From: Oscarella lobularis | Lineage: Eukaryota > Porifera > Homoscleromorpha > Homosclerophorida > Oscarellidae | Reading direction: 5' to 3' | NCBI RefSeq assembly: GCF_947507565.1 | Contig: NC_089179.1 | Coordinates: forward strand, 2,807,747 to 2,871,746 | Length of the DNA stretch: 64,000 nt | Shown: positions 43,715-53,199 of the stretch, piece by piece | Layout of the letters: each line of letters opens with the position of its first letter | How positions within the stretch are numbered: position 1 is the first letter of the stretch | Notes under the pieces: generated by a model | Told to the model about the DNA's origin: nothing | The model's database searches: none | The model's input: the letters and a program-made list of their open reading frames with translations, nothing else | Position numbers and translations under genes: made by a program

Positions 43715-44050
43715 TTTTACGCGGTCGGCGGCTTGTTGGTGGGCTAGCCGTTACAGCTAACTATCTGGAGTGGTAGAGGATGGCTTTAGTGTCTCGCATC
43801 ATGGTGTCGATGTCACCGATGTTGCTTCTTATGGCGTTGCAGTAGTATCTTAGGAATCTAATTGTCGCCCTTCTACCGGCAAAGCCTAGATCCGCTTCTG
43901 CACGTGTCCAATGCAGTCTTCTTTGCGGATGGGATAGGCTTCGCCGTATGTTTTTGGTAAGGACGCAGCCTCATACGATTTGGCATCCCCATCACCGACA
44001 AAAGTAGGGTGCCAGTAAGTAAATAAATAAATAAGTTGATAACTAAATTA
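43715..44050 (+). repeat. Dispersed repeat with A/T-rich tail, copy 2
   Basis: Matches 37175-37515 in block order and orientation (CGGCTTGTTGGTGG, ATTGTCGCCCTT, CGCTTCTGCACGTGT, GCGGATGGGATAGGCTT) and runs into an AAAT microsatellite. Confidence 0.6.
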
Positions 44051-44092
44051 TTAAATAAATAAATAAATAAATAAATAAAATTTCAACGTTGG
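44022..44092 (+). repeat. (AAAT)n microsatellite
   Basis: Two runs of AAAT units interrupted by GTTGATAACTAAATT. They form the tail of the dispersed repeat copy 2. Confidence 0.85.
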
Positions 44093-44930
44093 TACTGCAT
44101 ATTATACTTTGACACCGATCTTTCCCAAAGCACGACTGCGCTATCCGCCTCCATGGCATTAGCGGATTGACGAAAGTTGTTTCTGCAGTCGCCGCGAGGG
44201 ATTCTGCAGCAAGCGTTTGTAATCCGCGCTGTTGGTATTTGGCGAGGACCTCTCCATACAGTCGCAGGCGCGGGACAGATTTAAATAGAAGTTGTAGTCA
44301 ATGACTCAGCCAGTTTCGTGTAAAAATGACGGCTTGAATTCCATAGTAGGACAAATGCCCTCGTTTCGCCCACATGCCGTCAAACGAAACTGCGGCGTCA
44401 AGGACGCTGTGCTCCGGCACCCCCTGTTATGATCAATACTCCGTGACAGCTGTTTTGGCCGATTTATTAAAAACCTAAAAATCAATAATTAAATAAATCA
44501 ATTGTTAAATAGTGACTTATTAAAATTACATACCCCTTAGAAAGGAATTGATTAGGCTAATATGACAGTCCCAGCTCTCGCGGAGAGGAGGTGCCGGCAT
44601 GTTGAAAACGCCTGCAATCTCGTGCAAATCCTGCCAACTGCTTCCGATCGAAATAGCAGCGAGTACGACGCTTCAATTAACGTTATAACTTTTGCCGCCA
44701 TTTTCACCTCGTGGTAGACGTTTCGAGGTGGCAAATTGGTCTCTAAGATCAGAGTGGAACAAAAGCCATTTCGTTTGTCCGTGTCTTCGAGTAGTTGGAA
44801 ACTTGCTTTGTTGCTCTTGATGCTCGCGACCGCAGTACTTAGCGACGATAAATATAGGTTATCACATGGCGTCGAGGGCGATACGGGATTTATCACCCCG
44901 ACACCCGAGGGACCCGTACGGAAAATGTCG
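44093..44930. other. No convincing gene
   Basis: A 129-residue minus-strand frame (44941-44552) and a plus-strand frame with a hydrophobic KLALLLLMLATAVLS run (near 44795-44840) overlap. Neither has a recognised domain, and the plus frame lacks an upstream ATG, so I leave both unassigned. Confidence 0.35.
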
Positions 44931-45206
44931 TGAGTTCTCATGATTTCTCATTATCTCTCGTGATTAATCATGAGATGTCATGAGTTCTCATGGCAGGCAC
45001 ATGAGAAATCATGAGACATTCATGACAGGCACATGAGATATCATGAGACACGCATGAGTCATGAGGATATCATGAGAACCTCACGAAAGCTCATTTGCTT
45101 TCATGAGGTACAGCTAATCTCACGAGTTGTCGTGAGGAAAGTACTCTCATGAGTTTTCACCTAGTGATAGCTAATCTCACGAGTTTTTGTACATATTCTC
45201 ATGAGT
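44931..45206. repeat. Cluster of palindromic TCATGA motifs
   Basis: About eleven exact TCATGA palindromes, plus variants such as TCATGG, TCACGAG and CATGAG, occur within 276 bp at irregular 10-40 bp spacing and in both senses. Most are followed by G(A/T), giving CTCATGAG-like sites. The spacing is too irregular and the units too short for a CRISPR array. It may be a protein-binding cluster or a degenerated short tandem repeat. Confidence 0.75.
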
Positions 45207-45256
45207 CTTTACTTGCACGGTCAAAGCGGACGAACAAGACGCCACATATATAGACG

Positions 45257-45287
45257 CCCGGGAGACGCCTCTATACCGTCTCCCGGG
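45257..45287. repeat. Perfect 11-bp-arm hairpin
   Basis: CCCGGGAGACG pairs with CGTCTCCCGGG across a 9-base loop. It could form a strong stem in RNA or DNA. No gene context explains it. Confidence 0.7.
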
Positions 45288-45575
45288 AAGAAATTGGTTA
45301 GATCGAGAAGCCAAAAAAGTAAACAGAAAAGAGAAAAATGCATTCGGAATATATTTGTGCCGTTCAATCGATTTACCGCGACGAGGCTAGCTGGTTGCCA
45401 CAGATCGAACAAGCTGCCTCGGTGGATTGCCGAGTAAAAGAAGAGAACATCGGCAGAGCTTGTGTAATTTATAAGTAATTGTACACGTTTACAGAGATTA
45501 CTTATTAGTCACTTAGGCGTGTCATATATAGGGCCCCCTTAGCGTAGCGCGATTGCGTCACGTGGTCTAGACACC

Positions 45576-45991
45576 ATGAATGAATGCCTTTTCAACGTTT
45601 TCGTCGACTTTTCGACCGTCGCGGGCTTCAGAAATGGCTTCGAGGATTATTTCGAACCGTTTCAATCTTTTTCGGACTTATCGAGAGGTAAGTTTTGCTC
45701 GAAACCGATTTTTTCGATAGCGCGTCGCGCTCGATATCGATCGAAATGACTTTTCTGACGCTTTACGAAGTGCGGGACCCGATTTCAACATTTAGAGATT
45801 TTCCTACCGTCCGCAATGTTATCTGAGATGATTTCGAAGACTCGCGATCGCGATTACGCCATTCCGGAAAATGTAGGCACGCGATCGTTTCTAAACGGGG
45901 CGAATCATGCTGAATTGTGACTTTTGTTTAGATCTGCCGCGGCGGGATCGGCTTCATCGAGTCGACGCTATATACGGCCAGCATATGGTAG
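45576..45991 (+). CDS. Small candidate three-exon gene
   Basis: An ACCATGA start context at 45576 opens MNECLFNVFVDFSTVAGFRN. Exon 1 (45576-45687) ends at a strong GAGAG|GTAAGT donor. Exon 2 (45796-45872) and exon 3 (from 45932) keep the frame through introns of 108 and 59 nt, giving about 83 residues to a TAG at 45989-45991. A donor-like GTAGGA overlaps that stop, so the gene may continue into sequence now occupied by a MITE. No family is recognised. Consistent splice phases are the only evidence for coding. Confidence 0.35.
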
Positions 45992-46022
45992 GAAGCTAGG
46001 TGCTTCGAAGTTTGGAACAGGC

Positions 46023-46325
46023 GTTTATACCCTAAAACAGACTGCCATGAAAACGGTTAAAGCGGAAATGTAGCTCAATAACACCCAGATCTTCGTGTAA
46101 AATTGCTTGGTAGGAAGGATGGGTGTCACTGTGTTCGAAAGACAGCTAGATCACATGACCTCCTCCTCTTTTAACGAACTGAGCTCACTCTCATAAAACG
46201 CAATTATTTAGCGAGCTTCAATTTTACACGAAGATTATAGGGAGTTATTAGGCAACATTTCCGCAACATTTCCGCAACATTTCCGCTTTTAACCGTTTTG
46301 ATGCCGGTTTTTATAGGGTATAAAC
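46023..46325. mobile_element. 303-bp MITE-like inverted-repeat element
   Basis: GTTTATACCCTA at the left pairs with TAGGGTATAAAC at the right. The inner blocks AAAACGGTTAAAGCGGAAATGT and TCTTCGTGTAAAATTG are likewise mirrored, giving arms near 90 bp with small gaps. The right arm contains three copies of GCAACATTTCC. No clear target duplication was seen. It is non-coding. Confidence 0.6.
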
Positions 46326-46951
46326 ATCTATTTATATTTTAATGTGTTAGAAACTGGATACGGACTTCTATTCATGAGGTATTTTGGCGTTTTTCGTACA
46401 TAAACCTCTGCGACACCTTCATATACGTTCACGTAACGTGCGTTGACATAATGTGTTTTCTTTTTTGGGAAGGAATTAAGAATAAAAGCATTGGTGGAAA
46501 AACTTCAGTTTAAAGTTTCTTCATGGGAAAGAATTTTATCAGATAAGTATTTCGAATTTTTAGCGTTTTGTATTCTTTTGGGGCTTTTAGTTTTAATTGA
46601 AAGCAAAGGAGACGGAAGATGCAGGCAACTGTAATTCTGTATTGCATGGCTAAGGGCTCAACGTTGACGGGAGGAAGACAAGAACAGAACAGCAGGAAAA
46701 AGTGAATCATTGGAGGACGAACTATAAAGCATGAACTACAAAGTTCATTTCATGGGAAGCAAAATTTATCAGATACGTACTTTCATTAATTAACATATCG
46801 CTATTTCTTGGGTGTAGGAACGAGAAGAAACTGACGAAAGAGGTATCTAGTATCGCTGTTTTGGAAAACACACTTTTCGCGGTCAAACTCTGTTAGCAAT
46901 ACGTCAGTTTTTTGTTAGGTATGAGGCTAAATATTTTGCACTTTGGTTTTA
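46326..46951. other. AT-rich spacer
   Basis: No gene, repeat or RNA recognised. Confidence 0.5.
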
Positions 46952-49900
46952 TTATATATAGTTGTGGTCCAGGTATCGATCTCTTTGAGTGGCTGACGCA
47001 AATTTCTTTCGTGCTGCTGCGGCAGGTACGGACTCAATTTCCGTCCTTAAATGACTCAGAAACTCTCTTGTTGTGTAGTAGTCATCCGCTTCTTCTCTGT
47101 CCTCTTCTCCATCATCATCAACTTCATGCTGCGCTTGATCATCTGGTTGTTCAATAGTTGAAGTTACAAGTTGGGCGCTTAGAGACTTGGAAAAGGATTG
47201 TCCAAGTTCTTTTACTGTTTCCTGCAGAAACCGCTCACAGAAAACACAGGACGTTGTTGCTGCTAAGCACTCCTGGTGAAACGAGTGGCCACAGCTGAGC
47301 AGCATTGCCGCTTCACTCTGGCTGGAGCACGTTTCCAAGTCGCACAGTAAATCGTCAGAGGGTATTTTTGACGTGAAGAACCCCAGTGGAAACGAGCGTT
47401 GATCCAATGTGCAGCCCAGGACGCCTAGCTTGAAGAATTTTCTTTTCTTTGATTCTGTTATCTCTCCAGTTGTGCTGTTTTGAAAGATGTTGACGAATTT
47501 CGCTGCCAGATACTCCGCAGACTTTCCCGCCAGGTGTGACACGTTCTGTTTTGCAGGCGTTTTTGCTGGAGGTGCCAAAAAGTTTGCCGAGCTGTGTTGA
47601 ACTTTTTGGCGCTAAGGACGTGCGCAAACTCTTCAATCTGTTGAGCACTTGCCCAAGACGGACACTGCATTCTCAAGAGGCTGTGGAAAACTTCTACTTT
47701 TTTTTCACTAAGGACGTTTAAGTATCTGGAGGAGGTCGGCGTCCATTCAGGTAAGACAGTTTCATAGTGCAGCCAGTCACTTATATTGGAGAGCATGGCT
47801 TTGTTATAATGGTGACGCTGCTGTATGATAAATACTATTGATAGCCGGATCATCGAGTTTTGCCATAGATGGTACAGGCTGCCACGATGAAGAAAACTAG
47901 TGGGAGAAGCTCATCTAAGAGGTGACGCAGAAGTAGAAATTCTCGATCCTTTCCGATTCCAAATAGAGCCAAGATGTTTTCTCGAATCATCATCCAGCCC
48001 CCGATCACCGCTGAGATCAAAGTCGTCATCCGTTCGTACCGATGCTTCTTTGGCAGTACTTTTCGGGTGCCAAAAAGATGCTTAAATAGTCCTATAATAT
48101 ATATATATATTAATATATCAATAAAATATATAGAATATTTAGTAATTTAGTATATGTTTATAAACGTATCATGTACAAGCATTACCTTCAAAGATCGGAT
48201 GATAAAGGGTAAACTGATTTTCTAACGAGTTCAAATATAGATGCGAAACGGGCCTAAGATAGGCAGTTGAAAGCTATATTCTCAGGGTTCTATTAAGTAA
48301 TGATAAGTGAGGGTTAACACGTATTCTATAATGAGTAATGGACTACTTTACCTGAGCAATAATTTTTTTGAAAATAGAATGTTGGATAATTCCCTACTGA
48401 CGGCAAAGCGTTTTGTTTCAGGTACCTGAAAAATAATTTACTAATGTTATTCAAAATTTAAATAGTTTACTGTTTCAGAGACGGGTGAATATCTAAGACA
48501 TTTGTCAGCACGCACTTGTAATCTTTCATTGATTTCAGATTTTGATGAAGCTCGTCAATCAGTCGAACACTTCGGAGGAGATCAAGTTCTCTATGATTTG
48601 GTGCCTCGTAGCACCTAGGATACAGTCATTACCAGTCGGTATTGTTTGGTTTCCGGCACTTACCGTAAATCAACTAAAGTTTAATGGATATCTTTCAAAT
48701 TGAGATTTCGAAAATTCTCCGGAAGAGAAGACAGCCAATTATTTTGGAAGTATTCGGCTAAATACGTGGAAACGTGATCCCAGGTGCGTCCGACGGTGAC
48801 AGCTCCTTTATTGGTATCTGATGTTGGCTTGTAGTAAATGGACGTCGTTTGAGGAAGAGGGAGAGCAATTCTCCCAATTGTATCTTGTACGTCGACTATG
48901 CACGTAGCCATGTGTATGGCAGTTGATGTTTCAGATGAAGTCGGGCGTTGAATGGTGTGAATGGCGTGGAAATCGTCGATAATGAGCAAGGTAAGCTTAT
49001 TCTTATCCACCGCACTTTGAATAAATGTTTCTACCTATTATTATTCATACATGTATTATAATAAATATATATCTGGGTCATATTTACCTGTTTTTTATTG
49101 TCATTCGCAAGTTCCTTTCTGAATTTCAGTATCGTTCGAGGATGGCCACATATACCGATTGATCTACCACACTCAAGAGCTGCTTCGGAGCAGCCTGCGA
49201 GAGCCAAATGCAACCCAACGTCGTTGACAAATATGGTTAGTTGCTAAATATCATGATTGCAAAATTTTTAGTTTAAATAATTTACCTGGTTGCCAACGTA
49301 TGCAAGACGATACAGTTCAGCTACCACTCTCTGGCGCTTTAGGTGGTCTCTTCTGTCCTTGTCTAAACCGCTCGAGTATCCGCTGGTGACAACCTTCTTC
49401 AGGATGTCGAACAGCCCAGGAGCGTGCACTCTGCAGAAGTCTTCCATTTTCTCTGCACTGTATTTCCTCCCCTGCCGATATGATGGTTGAAGAGAGCCTT
49501 CTGGGAGGATTTCATCAACCCAGAGAAGTCTGTTAGTAGGACATTAAATGCTAAAATGCAGATGGAGACCTGTCTACTCAATTACGGGGATTTGACCGAG
49601 ACTCCTCAAGTCTCCTGTTCTCGTCTTCTAAGTCCGATATCCGACGGCGACACCTCGACAACTCACTCTGCATGCGTCCCAGTTCGGCTTTTGTTCTGGA
49701 ATGCTCGGCAGTACCCCGAGTTCTTTCCAAATCGGACACTTCCGTGCATGTTGGCTGGGAAATCAAATTAGCATAATGCTAATACAGGTTACGTAGTACA
49801 AACCTGTACGGCAGCGACTCTCTTGGCCGGTGGCGAGGATGTTCGATCAGCTGCTCGCACGAATCCATTTTCTTGAAGTGGTACCAGCACACGTACGCTG

Positions 49901-50183
49901 CAGGCTCTCCGGTTATTTCATCGAGAGGAGGGCAAAGACGAGACGGGCACGCGCGCAGCGAGCCAGAACAGCGTTCCGCATCGAAGCGAAAAGCGCAACG
50001 ACGAAATTCGTCGTAGCGAATGCGCGAATGGTCAAGGCAAAGGCAAACGTCGTCGTAGAATCCGCGTTCTCTTTCTTCTCTACCGCTGTAGGTTTCGAGG
50101 GTGCCGAAGCAAGGCGTTTCAGACGCGCGTCGTGCTCGCGTGACGTGGCCGAGCGTGTAAAAACACTGCGGGAGGCTGGTCAT
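46952..50183 (-). pseudogene. DDFH-family multi-exon gene, near-complete copy
   Basis: Minus-strand exons with consistent phases: 50183-49800, 49754-49597, 49529-49286, 49243-49088, 49034-48664, 48614 to about 48480, about 48445-48360, 48280-48186, 48091-47860, then 47853-46952. Introns are mostly 35-95 nt. The N-terminus is Cys/His-rich (CPSRLCPPLDEITGEP, YVCWYHFKKMD), then a coiled coil (RRRISDLEDENRRLEESR), YSAEKMEDFCRVHAPGLFDI, ECGRSIGICGHPRTILKF and LTLLIIDDFHAIHTIQRP. Next come SLPENFRNLNLKDIH, LPILGPFRIY, IGGWMMIRENILALFGIGKD and EKKVEVFHSLLRMQCPSWAS. A zinc-ribbon/RING-like end follows (SCGHSFHQECL...CVFC). A TAA after DLKDIH-like residues and about three frameshifts (near 48230, 47860 and 47580) inactivate it. 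The function is unknown; it may be a transposon gene or a multiplied host gene. Confidence 0.6.
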
Positions 50184-50603
50184 GACTAAAGCAATCCGCG
50201 AAATCGCCGAAACCGAATAGGCGCGAACGATCTGTCGAACCGGCGGGATCGGGCTATAAGTTCGCGCGATTTTTGCTCGATTTAGCCACAGAAGGGCACA
50301 TTTCTTCGCTACGTAAGTTTGCTAGTAGCTGTTTTGGAGCAAAACGTCACGACGTTGCGAAGATAAGATCAGCTGAGGATCGTCCCGCCGACTTCAGCAC
50401 CATTTTTTCGAAACACGTATCCTATTTTTTAATTACGCAAAAGTCAGATGAAAGTGTGATAAATGCTCTTTCGATTTGTGCGTTGTTCGAGCTTATCGTG
50501 GGTGACCCCGATTATCGTGGCTCATCGAATTTGATTAGGTAATTATCCCATACGTAATTCACCTAGCAACGCGCGCATTCGTATCGAAAGTCTGCCCCGC
50601 CTC
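50184..50603. other. Possible promoter region of the DDFH-family gene
   Basis: No gene recognised. It lies immediately upstream of the minus-strand ATG at 50183 and is the natural place for its promoter, but no TATA element stands out. Confidence 0.3.
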
Positions 50604-50632
50604 GCCCCCCCCCCCCCACCCCCCACCCCCCC
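50604..50632. repeat. Poly-C tract (C14-A-C6-A-C7 type)
   Basis: A run of cytosines broken by two As. The minus strand is G-rich enough to form a G-quadruplex. It marks the truncated left edge of the first YR retrotransposon fragment. Confidence 0.85.
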
Positions 50633-50963
50633 GACAGGCCTTCCGTTGATCTCGTCGGCTGGATACGAGCCACGCCGAATCAAGCCCGGGGAGCCGGCAG
50701 AGAATCGAGGAAAATGCCTGGATAATACCACGCTACTAGAGAATTTTTTAAGCGCGTGGCAACGCTCCAAAGCTCAACGGCACGCACGCCGCACTGACAT
50801 GGGAAACTGTCTGTGCGCTTATGGGACCTAACACAATCGCGGGGTGTTAACTTTCAAAGTTAGCGAGACGACCCGGTCGCCAGCAGCGTGGAGCAGAGAA
50901 AACAGCGAAGCTAGGCCCCGCCGACGTACCTCGATCGTTCCCCACTGCGCTCGCCGCCCAGTC

Positions 50964-51224
50964 TTATCTGCCGTGATTGCGTAGATAGTTTGGTGGACGA
51001 CGGCGGCCGCAGGGAACCGCGTGCAGCTGTCGCTGCGGAATTGCTTGCTGAAGCGCTTGGCCGCCCGGCGGCGGCGAACGGGCTTGCTGTCGCTGATCGG
51101 GAAGATGTTGAGGCGGCTGAGGCGTTAGACGTTGATCGAGCTGCGCCTGCGTTTGTGGCGGTTGGGCCGCCTGACGGCGCCGCTGTTCCCCTTCTGCTGA
51201 ATCCTGTTGACCTTGATCTGCCAT
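50964..51224 (-). pseudogene. YR retrotransposon I gag N-terminus
   Basis: ATG at 51222-51224 opens MADQGQQDSAEGEQRRRQAA, then a Q/P-rich region (TPQPPQHLPDQRQQARSPPP). The frame ends within 90 codons. Only the disordered N-terminal part of gag remains. Confidence 0.55.
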
Positions 51225-51395
51225 GACGTACGGAGAGACGAAAAGAAACTGACTCGCGCGAAAACAGGAGAAAACTTCTTCGCAGGTGGAGCACAATGAC
51301 GGCGACTGACGGGAGCCTGCCCCACGCGCCTGTTTTATTCCGTCGCGGTAGATATCAACCACGTTTAACCTAATTATTAAAAACTTCCCTTATAC

Positions 51396-51562
51396 ACGCC
51401 GTCATGTGCCGATTGAGATTAATGTAAACGCCGTCATATGCCGTCAGTGGTTAATATGAATCCCGTCACGTATCGTCTCAGATTAATATAAACGCCGTCA
51501 AGTGCCGTTTCAGGGTAATTATTCACGAACGACCTCATGTGCCGTTTCTCGTTATTTGATAT
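51396..51562. repeat. Five tandem 32-34-bp units in a retrotransposon terminus
   Basis: Units contain variants of CGCCGTCATGTGCCG followed by about 17 bases including GATTAAT. Two similar units occur at 56893-56950 at the same place in element II. Unit number therefore varies between copies. Confidence 0.8.
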
Positions 51563-52008
51563 CTTACATGTGTGACTGCGCCTCGCTGCTCAGGGCTTGG
51601 TTCTAACGCGCGCAAGGGGGCTGCTTCCAACCAAGATCGCCGCTGACCCCGTCGTATAGATTCGTGTTACGCCGAATCAAGCCCCCTGCGGCGAGTCAAG
51701 TGCGTGAGGACGGAAGAAGCGGGTGCAGCCCCGGAGCAGCGAGGGAAGGGACGGAGGGAAATTGTTTGCTTGCGTGCGCGCTGACGGCGACTGACGTAGG
51801 GTAGCCGCTCGCGCCTGTTAAGTATCCCTCGCGGTAGATATCAACCGCGTTTAATCTAATTATTAAACTTCTCTTGATATCTTACATGTGTGACTGCGCC
51901 TCGCTGCTCAGAGCTTGGGCCTAACGCGCGCAATGGGGCCGCCCCCGACCAGGATCACCGCTGACCCCGTTGGATAGATACGTGTTACGTCAAATCATGC
52001 CCCCCAAG
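51556..52008. repeat. Duplicated terminal block (two copies of about 130 bp)
   Basis: TTGATATCTTACATGTGTGA followed by CTGCGCCTCGCTGCTCAG begins copies at about 51556 and 51875. They end with CGTGTTACG-CAAATC-like sequence near 51690 and 52008. Between them lies a leader block (51755-51874) that also occurs at 56765-56885. The A...B-A-B arrangement resembles the split direct repeats of Ngaro elements. Confidence 0.65.
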
Positions 52009-52213
52009 CAGTCGCGATAGCGTCACTCGCGCTATCGCGACACCCCCAAGACGGGTCACTCTTCACATACTTTACCTGTTTACGCCCGCCGTGAGAAAGC
52101 CGCAACTCCCCCAGGTAACTCGATAACGTTCGCAATCGCGCCATCGCGCAACCCCGGCGCTCATGCTGCGCCGAACCCACGAAACAAAGACAAAAAGAAC
52201 GCGACGATTATTG

Positions 52214-52990
52214 CTAGCGCGCGTCTCGCATGCGCGAACGTTGCTCACGCCGCCAAATCGCGACTGTACTGAGCCAGTTGCTTTGGTTGTAGGCGGATGT
52301 AGCGCATATACGCGCGCTCTTCGAGCGCCCGAGTGTACGGATCGTCGAATCGTCGAGACCTCGCGCTGCTGCCGTCGTTGTCACGCCGATCCGAAAGCTA
52401 TGCCCCGCAAAGCGTGAAGCGTCGACGCCCGCTGCCGTGAACGCCCTTCGCATTTTAACGACGAGCGCCGCTCGCCACAGCGTCTGTCCGCTCTCGAATC
52501 GGAACAGCGGACCGGGAGAGTGTCCCCGACGCGCCAGGTACGCCAGTAAAGCCTCGACGGGGCACAAATCCGCGCGCGTCCGACTCAGCACGATCAAAAC
52601 GCCATACCTGAACAGATCCGTTTTAGATTGCTTGATGCGTAGCTTCACGAACAAAGGGTTCTTGAACGAGTCCATTTAGACGTTGCCCGGCGAGAGATGG
52701 CGCTCCGGGTCGAACGCCGCTGCCGAGTCTACCGTGAACTCGCCCGCGCGCAGGAAACCAAAAAACGCGACCGTGCACGCCGCCCACAGCATCGCTGAGT
52801 CCCAGCGATGCGCCGTCTCACCCCAAACCGCGCGCAGCTGCCGCAGGATCCCAGGTGTGACGGGGAGACGGGGATCCGCTGCCGGTTGTCCCTGCACGCG
52901 CTTAATGCCGCTTAGGACAAGATCGAGCATCGGCAGAGAAGCCGCCAAAGTGTCGCCTCAGCCTGCCACAACCTGCGCGTTACGAACGGC
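52214..52990 (-). pseudogene. Tyrosine recombinase of YR element II
   Basis: Minus-strand frame with LPMLDLVLSGIKRVQGQPAA, an arginine-bearing FLRAGEF box, a TAA at 52676-52678, then KLRIKQSKTDLFRYGV, GHSFRIG (HxxR box) and TIRTLGR. After TLGR a frameshift is needed to reach YMRYIRLQPKQLAQYSRDL, which supplies the catalytic tyrosine region. The N-terminal part beyond 52990 is scrambled. The enzyme would integrate circular cDNA; this copy is dead. Confidence 0.7.
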
Positions 52991-53199
52991 AGCCAGGTAC
53001 TTTTTTATTGTGACATAGCGTTATCCTTGCCTTGCTATGTCCGCACAGAACAATGAGAGCACGCGCTCCGACGCCGAAAAACCACGCAATCTCACTCGGG
53101 CACAGAATCGTGCAAACTGGCGCTGTCCGGAGGCGTATGATTGCCGGGTGGAGTCGGCGACACCATGCGCAGCGTAGTGAGAGAGCTCCTTCCACCGCG

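Larger units (their letters stand above)
50640..51690 (-). mobile_element. YR retrotransposon I: 5' fragment only
   Basis: On the minus strand this holds a terminal block (51690-51556), five 32-34-bp tandem units (51562-51396), a leader block (CGCGGTAGATATCAACCACG near 51355) and the start of gag (ATG at 51224, MADQGQQDSAEGEQRRRQAA, proline/glutamine-rich). The remaining gag, pol and recombinase are absent. The gag start MADQ and the leader match element II at 56.7-56.9 kb. A third partial copy of the terminal block lies near 50640-50690. Confidence 0.6.

Noticed and set aside
44552-44941. A 129-codon minus-strand frame and an overlapping signal-peptide-like plus frame
   Set aside because: Neither has a recognised domain or splice support, and they exclude each other.
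44931-45206. CRISPR-like array
   Set aside because: The repeated unit is only 6-8 bp, the spacing is irregular and the genome is eukaryotic.
45257-45287. Rho-independent terminator
   Set aside because: There is no T run and the host is a eukaryote; kept only as a hairpin.
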